Positions 51,770-59,858 of a stretch of 64,000 nt of DNA are shown in pieces (the first letter of the stretch is position 1; every line of letters starts with the position of its first letter). Position numbers and translations under genes: made by a program. This stretch comes from Flavobacteriaceae bacterium PS02336 (GTDB lineage: Bacteria; Bacteroidota; Bacteroidia; Flavobacteriales; Flavobacteriaceae): the NCBI GenBank assembly GCA_029960065.1, contig JASCOF010000003.1, forward strand, positions 682,001-746,000. The letters run 5' to 3'. The notes under the pieces are model-generated. The model was not told where the DNA came from. It ran no database searches and saw only the letters and a program-made list of their open reading frames with translations.

Positions 51770-53539
51770 ATGTTCAAGTTCAGAAAACAATTTAGTTATG
51801 CTGTAACAGCCTTTTTTCTTTTTGTTATAGCTTACAGCAATCCCATTATTTATGTAAACCAAATTGGCTTTGATCCCAAAAGCCCTAAAATTGCTATAAT
51901 AGGTTCTGAAAAAAAACTTCAGAATACGAGCTTTACTATTGTCGATTCTCAAACTGGCAAAACCGTATTTAGAGCAAAAATTGGAAAGACAGAAAGTATT
52001 GATGATTGGAAACTAAACAAATTCTTTTATCAAGCCGACTTCTCTTCTTTTCAAAAAACAGGGAAATATAAAATCCTATTTAAAAATGAAGATCAAATTG
52101 TTAGTTCTCCAAATTTTGAAATAGAAGAAAATCTATTGGCAAAAAAAACAATTTCCTCAATTGTACATTACTACAATAAACAAAGAGCTAATACTCCCGA
52201 AGAATTAGAGGCAGATAAAAACATGCTCCTTTTTGGAAGCACAAAAAGAGTTGACGTGCACGGCGGCTGGTGTGATGCTTCTGGAGATGTAAGTAAATAT
52301 TTTTCACATCTGGCGTATGCTAATTTTGTCTCTCCACAGCAGACACCTTTGGTAACTTGGTCGCTTATTAATACTTCTGAATCTATACCTAAACAGCTTT
52401 TAGAATGGAAAATAAAAGATTCATTAGACAATGAAGCCATTTGGGGCGCAGATTACTTAATGCGCTGTCTTTCTGATGAAGATTATTTTTATATGATTGT
52501 CTTTAGTTATTTTGATAAAAATCCTGCTGCGAGAAGAATTGTCGGCTTAAAAGCCAATAGTGTTACAACAGAAGAATATCAGTCTGCTTTTCGAGAAGGT
52601 GCGGGAATGGCAATTGCAGCTCTTGCTAGAATTTCGCAATGGAACAAAAATGGTGATTTTACCTCCAAACAATATTTAGACGGAGCCAAAAGAGCTTATG
52701 CACATCTTTTAGTAAACAACACAAAATATGACGACGATGGCAAAGAAAATATTATAGATGATTACTGTGCACTAATGGGAGCGACTGAATTATGGATTGC
52801 CACTAACGACACTTTCTATAAAAAGGAAGCTAGAAAATGGGCGCATAAATTAGAAAATCGTATTACTGATCAAGGATGGTTTAAAAGTAATGATTCCAAT
52901 CGTCCGTTTTGGCATGCTGCAGATGCGGGTCTACCCATAATAGCGTTAACCCGTTATTTGAAAAAAGAAAATGATATTCACGAAAAAACTAAAGCAGTCA
53001 ATGTTATAAAAAAGGCCTTAGATTATCATTTAACCGTTACTAAAAGTGTAAGCAATCCGTTTGGTTATGCGAGGCAGACTTTTTTATTTAATAATCAGAT
53101 AAAAGACGGCTTTTTTATTCCGCATGAAAACGAAACCGGCTGGTGGTGGCAGGGAGAAAATGCGAGACTAGCATCTCTAGCAACAGCGGCCATAGAAGGT
53201 GGAAAAACTTTAAATTTCTCCAAAACTGACCCTACAAAAAAGACATTAGATTTATATGCCTCCCAGCAGTTATCTTGGATATTAGGTTGTAATCCGTATT
53301 CGATGTGTTTTATGTATCAATTTGGAGAAAAAAATGTTCCGTATATGCATTCTAATTATGGTCATGGTTCTGAAAAAGGCGGTATCTCTAACGGAATTAC
53401 TGGAAAAGACAGCAATGCTGACGGATCCGGAATTGATTTTAAAATGGAAGATAATGGAAACGAATGGCGCTGGACAGAACAATGGATTCCTCATTCTGCT
53501 TGGTTTTTACAAGCAATTACAGCAATGGTTGAAAAGTAA
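51770..53539 (+). CDS. Glycoside hydrolase family 9 protein with N-terminal CelD Ig-like domain
   Basis: 589 residues, secreted: MFKFRKQFSYAVTAFFLFVIAYS is a signal peptide. The Ig-like cellulase N-domain (about 28-125: YVNQIGFDPKSPKIAIIGS, KTGKYKILFKNED) precedes the (alpha/alpha)6 GH9 domain. The base-containing segment is HGGWCDASGDVSKYFSHL, with Asp in the DASGD position. The end NEWRWTEQWIPHSAWFL carries a Glu where the acid lies in relatives. GH9 enzymes cut beta-1,4-glucans or act as exo-glucosaminidases or glucosidases; no cellulose-binding module or T9SS tail is visible. Six bp before a ThuA-like gene. Confidence 0.88.
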   Translation: MFKFRKQFSYAVTAFFLFVIAYSNPIIYVNQIGFDPKSPKIAIIGSEKKLQNTSFTIVDSQTGKTVFRAKIGKTESIDDWKLNKFFYQADFSSFQKTGKYKILFKNEDQIVSSPNFEIEENLLAKKTISSIVHYYNKQRANTPEELEADKNMLLFGSTKRVDVHGGWCDASGDVSKYFSHLAYANFVSPQQTPLVTWSLINTSESIPKQLLEWKIKDSLDNEAIWGADYLMRCLSDEDYFYMIVFSYFDKNPAARRIVGLKANSVTTEEYQSAFREGAGMAIAALARISQWNKNGDFTSKQYLDGAKRAYAHLLVNNTKYDDDGKENIIDDYCALMGATELWIATNDTFYKKEARKWAHKLENRITDQGWFKSNDSNRPFWHAADAGLPIIALTRYLKKENDIHEKTKAVNVIKKALDYHLTVTKSVSNPFGYARQTFLFNNQIKDGFFIPHENETGWWWQGENARLASLATAAIEGGKTLNFSKTDPTKKTLDLYASQQLSWILGCNPYSMCFMYQFGEKNVPYMHSNYGHGSEKGGISNGITGKDSNADGSGIDFKMEDNGNEWRWTEQWIPHSAWFLQAITAMVEK

Positions 53540-53545
53540 AAGAAT

Positions 53546-54322
53546 ATGAAAAAATCAATATTTATAAGCAGCTTAATTGTATTTGTCTTTTTCTTTCATG
53601 AAAATGGTTTAGCTCAGAAATCAAAAAAAGAAAAATTTAAAATGCTGGTTTTATACGAAAATGGCGGCCATCATTTGGCGTTTTCCAAAGCTGCAAAACC
53701 ATGGCTGAACAAACTGGCCGATGACAAGGGTTTTACAATTGATTATATTGAAAATACAAAAACCATTAATGATGCTTTATTAAAACAATATCAAGTCTTT
53801 TTACAACTTGATTATCCTCCTTACACTTGGAGTGAAGAAGCTATGAAAGCATTCGAAAATTACATTAAAAATGGTACAGGCGGATGGATTGGCCTGCATC
53901 ACGCTACTTTATTGGGTGAATTTGACGGTTATCCGATGTGGCAGTGGTTTTCTGATTTTATGGGAGGAATCCGATTTGTAAATTATATTCCAGAATTTGC
54001 TGATGCCAAAATAATTATCGAAGACAAATCGCATCCTGTAACCAAAGGTCTTCCTTCTAGTTTTTACATTAAAAAAGAAGAATGGTATGTTTATGATAAA
54101 AGTCCGAGGCAAAATGTTCATGTTTTAGGCGCAGCAGATGAATCTACTTATACACCTGACTCCAAAATAAAAATGGGCGATCATCCTGTAATTTGGACCA
54201 ATGAACATCTTGCGTCACGAAACGTCTATATTTTTATGGGACATTCTCCTGATTTATTTGAAAATGAAGCCTACACTACTCTGCTTAAAAATGCCGTTTT
54301 TTGGGCAGCAGGCAAAAAGTAA
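53546..54322 (+). CDS. Secreted ThuA-like protein (trehalose-utilisation family)
   Basis: 258 residues with a signal peptide (KKSIFISSLIVFVFFFHENGLAQ). The ThuA fold is a class-I-glutamine-amidotransferase-like domain: KMLVLYENGGHHLAFSKAA, DVFLQLDYPP-type strand, GTGGWIGLHHATLLGEFDGYPMW, SHPVTKGLPSSF and VYIFMGHSPDLFENEAYTTL. In this phylum ThuA proteins often accompany glycoside hydrolases, as here, and relatives process keto-sugars, but its reaction is not known. It is 6 bp after the GH9 gene, probably one transcript. Its stop lies 1 bp from the stop of the convergent phospholipase gene. Confidence 0.88.
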   Translation: MKKSIFISSLIVFVFFFHENGLAQKSKKEKFKMLVLYENGGHHLAFSKAAKPWLNKLADDKGFTIDYIENTKTINDALLKQYQVFLQLDYPPYTWSEEAMKAFENYIKNGTGGWIGLHHATLLGEFDGYPMWQWFSDFMGGIRFVNYIPEFADAKIIIEDKSHPVTKGLPSSFYIKKEEWYVYDKSPRQNVHVLGAADESTYTPDSKIKMGDHPVIWTNEHLASRNVYIFMGHSPDLFENEAYTTLLKNAVFWAAGKK

Positions 54323-54323
54323 T

Positions 54324-55145
54324 TTAAAAAATACCCATGTTTTCTGGTTTTATAGTAAATCCTAAACGGAGCATGCTTTTATGTTCCTGATAGTCAATTA
54401 AACTCTCGGTATAACCTACAAACCATTGCAGTGTGAGATAATAATTTTCATTTTTATAAGGTTTCCAATTGACTTGTGTCTGCAGGGAACCATAATTGAT
54501 CAGACCGCTTCCTTTTCTAAAGAGAATATCTGCGCTCCAGCGTCCTGGTTTTATTTGATATGTTGCACTTGCTTCTCCGTAACCCACATATTTTGTAAGT
54601 CCAGGATTGTCTTCCTTATCTACTAAAGGAATCCATCCTCTTATTCCAACGGTCCATCTTGGAGAAACTTGAGATTTGAGCGAAAAAGCAAGCATGTTCC
54701 AAGTTCTGGAATAAATAGAATCTCTCCCGTTTGACTCGTGTTCAAATGAAATTGTTCCGTAAGTTAATCTTCCTCCTTTTAAATAAAATGGACGAACAAT
54801 GGCTACTCCTGGATTAAAATTGATTTCGGAAAATGGTTTTGAACTGGCGTAAATATCCCAAAAAGCTTTTTGCGTGTACATTAAATACGGAAAAAAACCT
54901 CCAATCCAAGGCTTGCCAGTTAATCGCTGCTTGAAACTGATTTGATATTTTACATCGGCAGAATTTCGGGTAATAGGTTCATTTAAAGGAACTCCGGTCA
55001 AGAAATAATTATCTCTATGAACAGAAAAACTATGTTCTTTTAAAAGTGAATCGGCTGCGCGAAAATTTTTTTTCTCTTCTACAATCTGTGAGTTTGCTGT
55101 AATGGAAAGCAAAATGAAAAAAGTCAATAGGTATTTTAAGTACAT
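54324..55145 (-). CDS. pldA: Outer-membrane phospholipase A (OMPLA)
   Basis: 273 residues with a signal peptide (MYLKYLLTFFILLSITANSQ). The barrel contains the catalytic His and Ser in SFEHESNGRDSIYSRTWN, the OMPLA motif HxSNG, and a third conserved segment GYTESLIDYQ where relatives have GYGESLIDYN with a calcium-site neighbour. It hydrolyses phospholipids that have flipped to the outer leaflet, keeping the outer membrane asymmetric. The change of the last Asn to Gln is noted but probably outside the catalytic triad. Confidence 0.93.
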   Translation of the reverse strand: MYLKYLLTFFILLSITANSQIVEEKKNFRAADSLLKEHSFSVHRDNYFLTGVPLNEPITRNSADVKYQISFKQRLTGKPWIGGFFPYLMYTQKAFWDIYASSKPFSEINFNPGVAIVRPFYLKGGRLTYGTISFEHESNGRDSIYSRTWNMLAFSLKSQVSPRWTVGIRGWIPLVDKEDNPGLTKYVGYGEASATYQIKPGRWSADILFRKGSGLINYGSLQTQVNWKPYKNENYYLTLQWFVGYTESLIDYQEHKSMLRLGFTIKPENMGIF

Positions 55146-55247
55146 TTTTAAAATTTAAGTTCCAGCTTAATTGTAAGCTTTGAAACTAATGTACGTATTT
55201 AAGCCGAATTGATTTATTGTAATTACCAATCGACTTTTATATAATTT

Positions 55248-56426
55248 CTACATTTTTTTTACAGCCGTTTTCTTTTTCCAATACAAAAGATATACAATTC
55301 CAATTGCGAAGAAAACAATGTCTATTTTAAATATCTGAGGTATACGCTGGATTACATCATTATAATAACTTCCTCCTAACAAAGCACCGCATCCAATTCC
55401 TATTTCCATAGAAATATACATAGTTGCAATTGCTTTTCCGCGATGCTGCGGGTTACTCAAATCAATTGTCCAAGCATTTATTGCAGGTGACAAAACTCCA
55501 GTTCCCATTCCGTAAAGAGCAGCTCCAATTAAAAGCATGTTTATTGTTGTTCCTTCGCTGATAACGAACAAAGCTATAGCGGTTACAATTAATCCTGCCA
55601 GAATAACATTTGTTCTTCCGTGTCTGTCCGAAACTTTTCCGGCTCCAAACCTCATCATAACTGATGCAACGGTAAATGCAGTAAAAAATATTCCTTTATT
55701 CTGTGCGCCTAAATGTTCGCTCCAATCTGGAATTAATGTCAATATTAACCCAAAAGCGGTATAAGAAAAAAAAGTTATAATTCCTGCTGGAAGAGCACCT
55801 CGGTCTATAATATCCTTTTTCCCGATAAAAAACATCGATTTATGCAGTTTTTCTTTTGTTTGTAAAGTCTCTTTCATGTTCGCTACAATTACGATAGATA
55901 AGAAAGCAAGAAACGATGAACTATAAAACATCACATCGATCCCGTAAGCATTTACCACCCAGCCACCTAAAGCTGGACCTAAAGCCCCGCCAATACTAAA
56001 ACATAAACCGTGCATTCCTAATGCTTCTCCCCAACGTTCCTGCGGAATAATATCTGCTACATATGCTGAAGTTGCCGTGGGTTTAAAACCCGTAGAAAAA
56101 CCATGTATTAAACGTAAAAACAGAAATCCAGCAACTGAACTTAAAACAGGATATAAAAATCCGCAGATCAAGCATACTACAGATCCAACAGCCATTACAG
56201 GAACACGCCCCCATTTGTCCGTTAATTTTCCGCTGAAAGGACGCGATATTCCCGCTGTAAGCGTAAATAGAGAGATTATAAGACCTTTATATTCTGCGCC
56301 TCCCAAACTAGTTAAATAACTTGGAAGTTCCGGTATTATCATATTAAAACTGGACGAAAATAAAAGCGAACTCAGGCATAATAAAATGAACTGAAGCGTA
56401 TAAATAGATTTTTTTTGCTGTACCAT
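55248..56426 (-). CDS. MFS transporter, drug/metabolite efflux type
   Basis: 392 residues, 12 membrane helices. The MFS motif between helices 2 and 3 is GKLTDKWGRVPVM, repeated in the second half as GKVSDRHGRTNVI. The N-half also has GFSTGFKPTATSAYVADI and GGALGPALGGWV (antiporter-like motif C). This points to an efflux or facilitator protein of the multidrug/arabinose-like groups; the substrate is unknown. It lies downstream of the tRNA gene on the same strand with a terminator between. Confidence 0.9.
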   Translation of the reverse strand: MVQQKKSIYTLQFILLCLSSLLFSSSFNMIIPELPSYLTSLGGAEYKGLIISLFTLTAGISRPFSGKLTDKWGRVPVMAVGSVVCLICGFLYPVLSSVAGFLFLRLIHGFSTGFKPTATSAYVADIIPQERWGEALGMHGLCFSIGGALGPALGGWVVNAYGIDVMFYSSSFLAFLSIVIVANMKETLQTKEKLHKSMFFIGKKDIIDRGALPAGIITFFSYTAFGLILTLIPDWSEHLGAQNKGIFFTAFTVASVMMRFGAGKVSDRHGRTNVILAGLIVTAIALFVISEGTTINMLLIGAALYGMGTGVLSPAINAWTIDLSNPQHRGKAIATMYISMEIGIGCGALLGGSYYNDVIQRIPQIFKIDIVFFAIGIVYLLYWKKKTAVKKM

Positions 56427-56550
56427 TATCAGGCTGTTGAAAATATTTTCTGCGAAAGAAGAATGTTATGATTCGCAGGCTGCAAAGATACTTTTCTATT
56501 CGGATAAACTTTTAATAAATCTTTTTAAAATTATTTTTCGAATCTAGACA

Positions 56551-56576
56551 AAAAAAGCCGCTCAATTGAGCGGCTT
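56551..56576 (-). terminator. Intrinsic terminator after the tRNA gene
   Basis: AAGCCGCTC (56555-56563) pairs perfectly with GAGCGGCTT (56568-56576) across AATT. On the minus strand it is followed by at least six T residues, 3 bp after the tRNA 3' end. Confidence 0.87.
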
Positions 56577-56579
56577 CAG

Positions 56580-56654
56580 CGAACGCAGAAGGACTCGAAC
56601 CTTCGACCGTCCCGACATAAAATCGGGGACTCTATCCAGCTGAGCTATGCATTC
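56580..56654 (-). tRNA. tRNA with apparent UUA (ochre) anticodon, or degenerate tRNA
   Basis: On the minus strand a full cloverleaf can be drawn. The acceptor is GAATGCA/TGCGTTC, the D arm is GCTC-AGCTGGATA-GAGT, and the T arm is GAAGG-TTCGAGT-CCTTC. The anticodon stem CCCGA/TCGGG encloses the 7-nt loop TTTTATG, giving anticodon TTA, which pairs with stop codon UAA. Position 37 is T instead of the usual purine, and the variable region is six bases, one more than in standard class I tRNAs. The body resembles tRNA-Arg (AGCTGGATAGAG). CCA is not encoded. The tRNA call is firm; identity and function are not. Confidence 0.75.
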
Positions 56655-56663
56655 TTATCTTTT

Positions 56664-57116
56664 CTACATCATAAAATACAAAGCTCTCTGAAGCACTTCG
56701 AGCTGTTTTTTAGGCATTTTTGATTTCGAAAAACCTTTGTTGGACAATTGCGGAATTATACTGGATGAATTTTTAAAACACGATTTCAAATCTTCAAAGA
56801 TTTCTGTTTTCGTTTTTGATGCATCAATTAAAATCAAATCCTTAATTTCTTCTATTCGAGATAAACTGTTATAAAGATGTTTACTAAAGAGACAAACCAT
56901 AAAATTGGTATTGATGCCATCTAATTCAAAAAAGTCCAACAGTTCAGAATATTCGTAGACAACGAATACAGAATGATCAAATCCCGTAGACTTTTTTTCA
57001 TTTTGCAGCAAAAAGGATTCTTCAGAAAACTCAAATTCATTCTTGAACTTCCTTTTAAACATTTTTAGAAAAATACCTTTATTATCTCGAACTAAAACTT
57101 TTTCTTTTTTGATCAT
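56664..57116 (-). CDS. Protein of unknown function, degenerate receiver-like
   Basis: 150 residues, soluble. Alternating strands and helices (KVLVRDNKGIFLKMFKRKF, FDHSVFVVYEYSELLDFF, TNFMVCLFSKHLYNSL, IKDLILIDASKTKTEIFEDL) resemble a response-regulator receiver fold, but the phosphorylatable Asp is absent from its place. It lies 9 bp upstream of the tRNA on the same strand, so the two may share a transcript. No DNA-binding domain. Fold call is by eye only. Confidence 0.6.
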   Translation of the reverse strand: MIKKEKVLVRDNKGIFLKMFKRKFKNEFEFSEESFLLQNEKKSTGFDHSVFVVYEYSELLDFFELDGINTNFMVCLFSKHLYNSLSRIEEIKDLILIDASKTKTEIFEDLKSCFKNSSSIIPQLSNKGFSKSKMPKKQLEVLQRALYFMM

Positions 57117-57751
57117 CTTTTAAAAATTAGCATTTACCTTTCTTACAAATAATTACATTGGTTTTTAGTTCCGCTATTTGGTCATGTTGGAACTCTTGTG
57201 GGAAATAAAATAACTGCTCTGCTCTTTGAAGTAAAGAGCACAAAGTTTTTTATTGTTTTGGATTTCAATTTTATCCGATGAATGAATAAAATGATCCAGA
57301 TAGGAACCAACCGCCTATATGTAAAGGAATCTTTCAAAAAAATGAACTTAAATTGATTACGAAAAATACTGCAACTAGTACTTTTTTTTTTGGTTTAAAC
57401 GTTTACTGAATTAAAAAAAACAAATTGTAAAAGGGTGATATGGGAGAGAGTGGGTCCATTGTAATTTAAGATTGTAGGTTTATCTTAATGGACAAAAAAA
57501 ATAGACTGTAGGAAATCTATAAGAACAAAAACTTCAAAATAAAGCAAAAAGTAATGAGCTCGACAAAACATCGAGCTCATTACCAAAGTTAAATATATAA
57601 TGGTTTAAACTTTTGAGTAAAGCTATTTTTTACTAAAATAAATTAGTAAAATTTTAAAATAAATACATTACTTCTATTCATAAAAGTAACTGGCTTGCTG
57701 GATTTTTTTTAATCCATAAGCTTTTACGTAAAACTAAAATCAGAAATAGTA
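57117..57751. other. Long non-coding gap
   Basis: 635 bp without a convincing gene on either strand, AT-rich. Contents: the terminator of the exopolysaccharide operon at 57551-57583, and presumably the promoter of the 150-aa gene near 57120-57200. A purine-rich stretch on the plus strand (around 57430-57450) has no recognised role. Confidence 0.6.
57551..57583 (-). terminator. Strong hairpin at the end of the exopolysaccharide operon
   Basis: GTAATGAGCTCGA (57551-57563) and TCGAGCTCATTAC (57571-57583) are exact complements across CAAAACA. On the minus strand TTTTTG follows. It is the first hairpin after the last gene (57752). Confidence 0.8.
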
Positions 57752-57955
57752 TTACACTCCAACATTCATATTTTGTGCTTCTGCCGGACTGTAGTTTTTC
57801 AGTTTTTTAATTTTATCGTTCAATTTCAGAACTCGATCTAATTGTTTCTGCTGGATAGTGTATTTAGTATAATATTTATACCATTCTTTTCCAATGAAAA
57901 AGGTTGTCACAGAAACTCCAGTGAGTAAACCTATAAGGTAATTAGTTATATCCAT
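57752..57955 (-). CDS. Small membrane protein at the end of the exopolysaccharide operon
   Basis: 67 residues. One hydrophobic helix near the N-terminus (YLIGLLTGVSVTTFFIG) precedes a charged, helical tail (QQKQLDRVLKLNDKIKKL). No family recognised. It is 68 bp after the priming sugar-transferase gene on the same strand and before the operon's terminator. Confidence 0.6.
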   Translation of the reverse strand: MDITNYLIGLLTGVSVTTFFIGKEWYKYYTKYTIQQKQLDRVLKLNDKIKKLKNYSPAEAQNMNVGV

Positions 57956-58023
57956 GATTATTAGTTATTAGTTTATTTTTAAGTTTAATTTTTGAGTTTA
58001 TTTTTTTTGAGTTTATTTTATAT

Positions 58024-59424
58024 TTAAAAAGCATTTTTATCTCCTTTTAAGGTTACAATAACCGTTAAGAAGCAGATTTTTATATCTTTTATAAGGCTCC
58101 AGCGCTGTACATATTCTATGTCGGTTGTAACGCGTCTTCTCATATCAGATACTTTTTTGGTTTCACCTCTAAGACCCGAAACCTGAGCCAGACCTGTAAT
58201 TCCTGGTTTAACAAAATGACGTACCATAAAATTATTAATATGGTCATTGTAATCAGATGTATGTTTGATCATATGCGGCCGCGGTCCAACGACACTCATA
58301 TTTCCGATCAAGACATTAAAGAACTGAGGCATTTCGTCTAAACTGGTTCGGCGGATAAATTTTCCTATTGGAGTTACTCTGCTGTCTCCTTTTTGAGCCT
58401 GCTGTGCTTCGTCGCCCATATTTACGTACATGCTTCGAAATTTATAACACCAGAATTCCTGATTCTTTTTCCCTGTTCGCATCTGTTTGTACAATACCGG
58501 TCCTCTACTTTGTTTTTTAATAATTAATGCTAATAAAGGATAAAGCCATGATAAGATGAAAACGATTACCATCAAGCTGAATGCTAGATCAAATATTCTC
58601 TTGGCAAGTCTGTTATAAGCATTTTGCAAAGGCTCGAAACGAGGCTTAATGACATGAAAATTATTTAAATGGCTTGAGTTAAAATGTTTTTTTGATATGG
58701 ATGAAAAATCGGGAACAAATTTCAACCGCATACAATGTTTATCACCCAGCTCAAAAAAATAATTCAAGTCTGAAATAAAGTCTGGTTTCGATACGATATA
58801 CAGTTCGTTGATATCATTTCTTGACGCATCATTTATTGCATCTGACAGCGCATAAGTGAATTCCTCGTTACTTGTATATTCTACCGATGAATTTTCGTTT
58901 AGAATACCTAAAAAGTTGATAAAAAAGGAATTGCTTTCTAAATGAGAAGCCAATTCGATACTTGTTTTATTGAACCCCCAAATTGCAACTGTGTATTGTT
59001 TAAAAACCCAGCCCTTTATTTTTCCAATAACCAGCGTAAATAATATTCTGGATAACAGAAAATAAGACAGTAAAAAACTTAGTTGAAATAAATTTGCTTT
59101 ACTTCCGAAGTTATACAATACATCATCCTGAAAAATAAAAATGTAACTGTGCCATAAAACTCTTTGTGTAAAGAAAGCTCTCCAGCTATTGCGGAAAAAT
59201 TCATCCAAACTAAAAAGAACGTCTACTCTATACAACTGAAAATAAGTAACTGAAAACAGCCAGCCTAAAATTGTAATTGGAATCATTTTATTGAGAAACA
59301 AACCGTTCCAACCAATGTTCTCTTCAGTAGCAAAATTCAAAAATATCATTGTCCCAACTACCATCGCAATCATGTCGGCAATAGCACAGCACATTATGAA
59401 AGTAAATTTATGTCTGTTTCGCAT
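58024..59424 (-). CDS. Polyprenyl-phosphate sugar-1-phosphate transferase (priming enzyme)
   Basis: 466 residues. Four or five membrane helices come first, then a soluble nucleotide-binding-like region with VAIWGFNKTSIELASHL. The C-terminal bacterial sugar-transferase domain (PF02397 type) runs from KRIFDLAFSLMVIVFIL through RGPVLYKQMRTGK, FRSMYVNMGDE, RRTSLDEMPQFFNVLIG, MSVVGPRPH and KPGITGLAQVSG. It is the WcaJ/WbaP group. It starts exopolysaccharide repeat units by moving a hexose-1-phosphate onto undecaprenyl phosphate. It overlaps the VanZ gene by 17 bp. Confidence 0.93.
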   Translation of the reverse strand: MRNRHKFTFIMCCAIADMIAMVVGTMIFLNFATEENIGWNGLFLNKMIPITILGWLFSVTYFQLYRVDVLFSLDEFFRNSWRAFFTQRVLWHSYIFIFQDDVLYNFGSKANLFQLSFLLSYFLLSRILFTLVIGKIKGWVFKQYTVAIWGFNKTSIELASHLESNSFFINFLGILNENSSVEYTSNEEFTYALSDAINDASRNDINELYIVSKPDFISDLNYFFELGDKHCMRLKFVPDFSSISKKHFNSSHLNNFHVIKPRFEPLQNAYNRLAKRIFDLAFSLMVIVFILSWLYPLLALIIKKQSRGPVLYKQMRTGKKNQEFWCYKFRSMYVNMGDEAQQAQKGDSRVTPIGKFIRRTSLDEMPQFFNVLIGNMSVVGPRPHMIKHTSDYNDHINNFMVRHFVKPGITGLAQVSGLRGETKKVSDMRRRVTTDIEYVQRWSLIKDIKICFLTVIVTLKGDKNAF

Positions 59425-59821
59425 TTTTTATCTTCTTCAATAAATTATAACCTAATGCTCCTATTAAACTTCCAACAATTCCATAAAAAATATCCATTAA
59501 ATCGGGGCTTCTTCGTTGAATTAAAAACTGTCCTCCTTCGGCTACACAAACTATTACCGCCGCAATAATCAAATTTTGTATGAAATTTATTTTTCTGTTA
59601 TTTACTTCATTTATATTACTCTGTTCTGCATAAACTTCTAGTAGAAAACCTACAGCAACAAATGGAACAGCAGTGCGTAAATTATAATACTGATTACTCC
59701 AGTTTAAAAGCCATCTAGGCAAATAAGTCTCAGTTGATAAACTGGGATCTGAGAGCCAAGAAAAATAAAAGACCACACCTATGACCAAGAACAATAGTAA
59801 TAGAACTATTTTATGAAACAT
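59408..59821 (-). CDS. VanZ-family membrane protein
   Basis: 137 residues with about four membrane helices. The VanZ-like pattern includes the first-helix/loop LRTAVPFVAVGFLLEVYAEQ, AAVIVCVAEGGQFLI and SPDLMDIFYGIVGSLIGALGY, whose Glu, Gln and Asp residues are the conserved polar set. Members occur in polysaccharide clusters across this phylum with no proven role. It overlaps the next gene by 17 bp, so it is translated in step with the priming enzyme. Confidence 0.87.
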   Translation of the reverse strand: MFHKIVLLLLFLVIGVVFYFSWLSDPSLSTETYLPRWLLNWSNQYYNLRTAVPFVAVGFLLEVYAEQSNINEVNNRKINFIQNLIIAAVIVCVAEGGQFLIQRRSPDLMDIFYGIVGSLIGALGYNLLKKIKNAKQT

Positions 59822-59858
59822 TTTATGTTTTTTAATTAAGTAAATCGCTTTGTACTTT

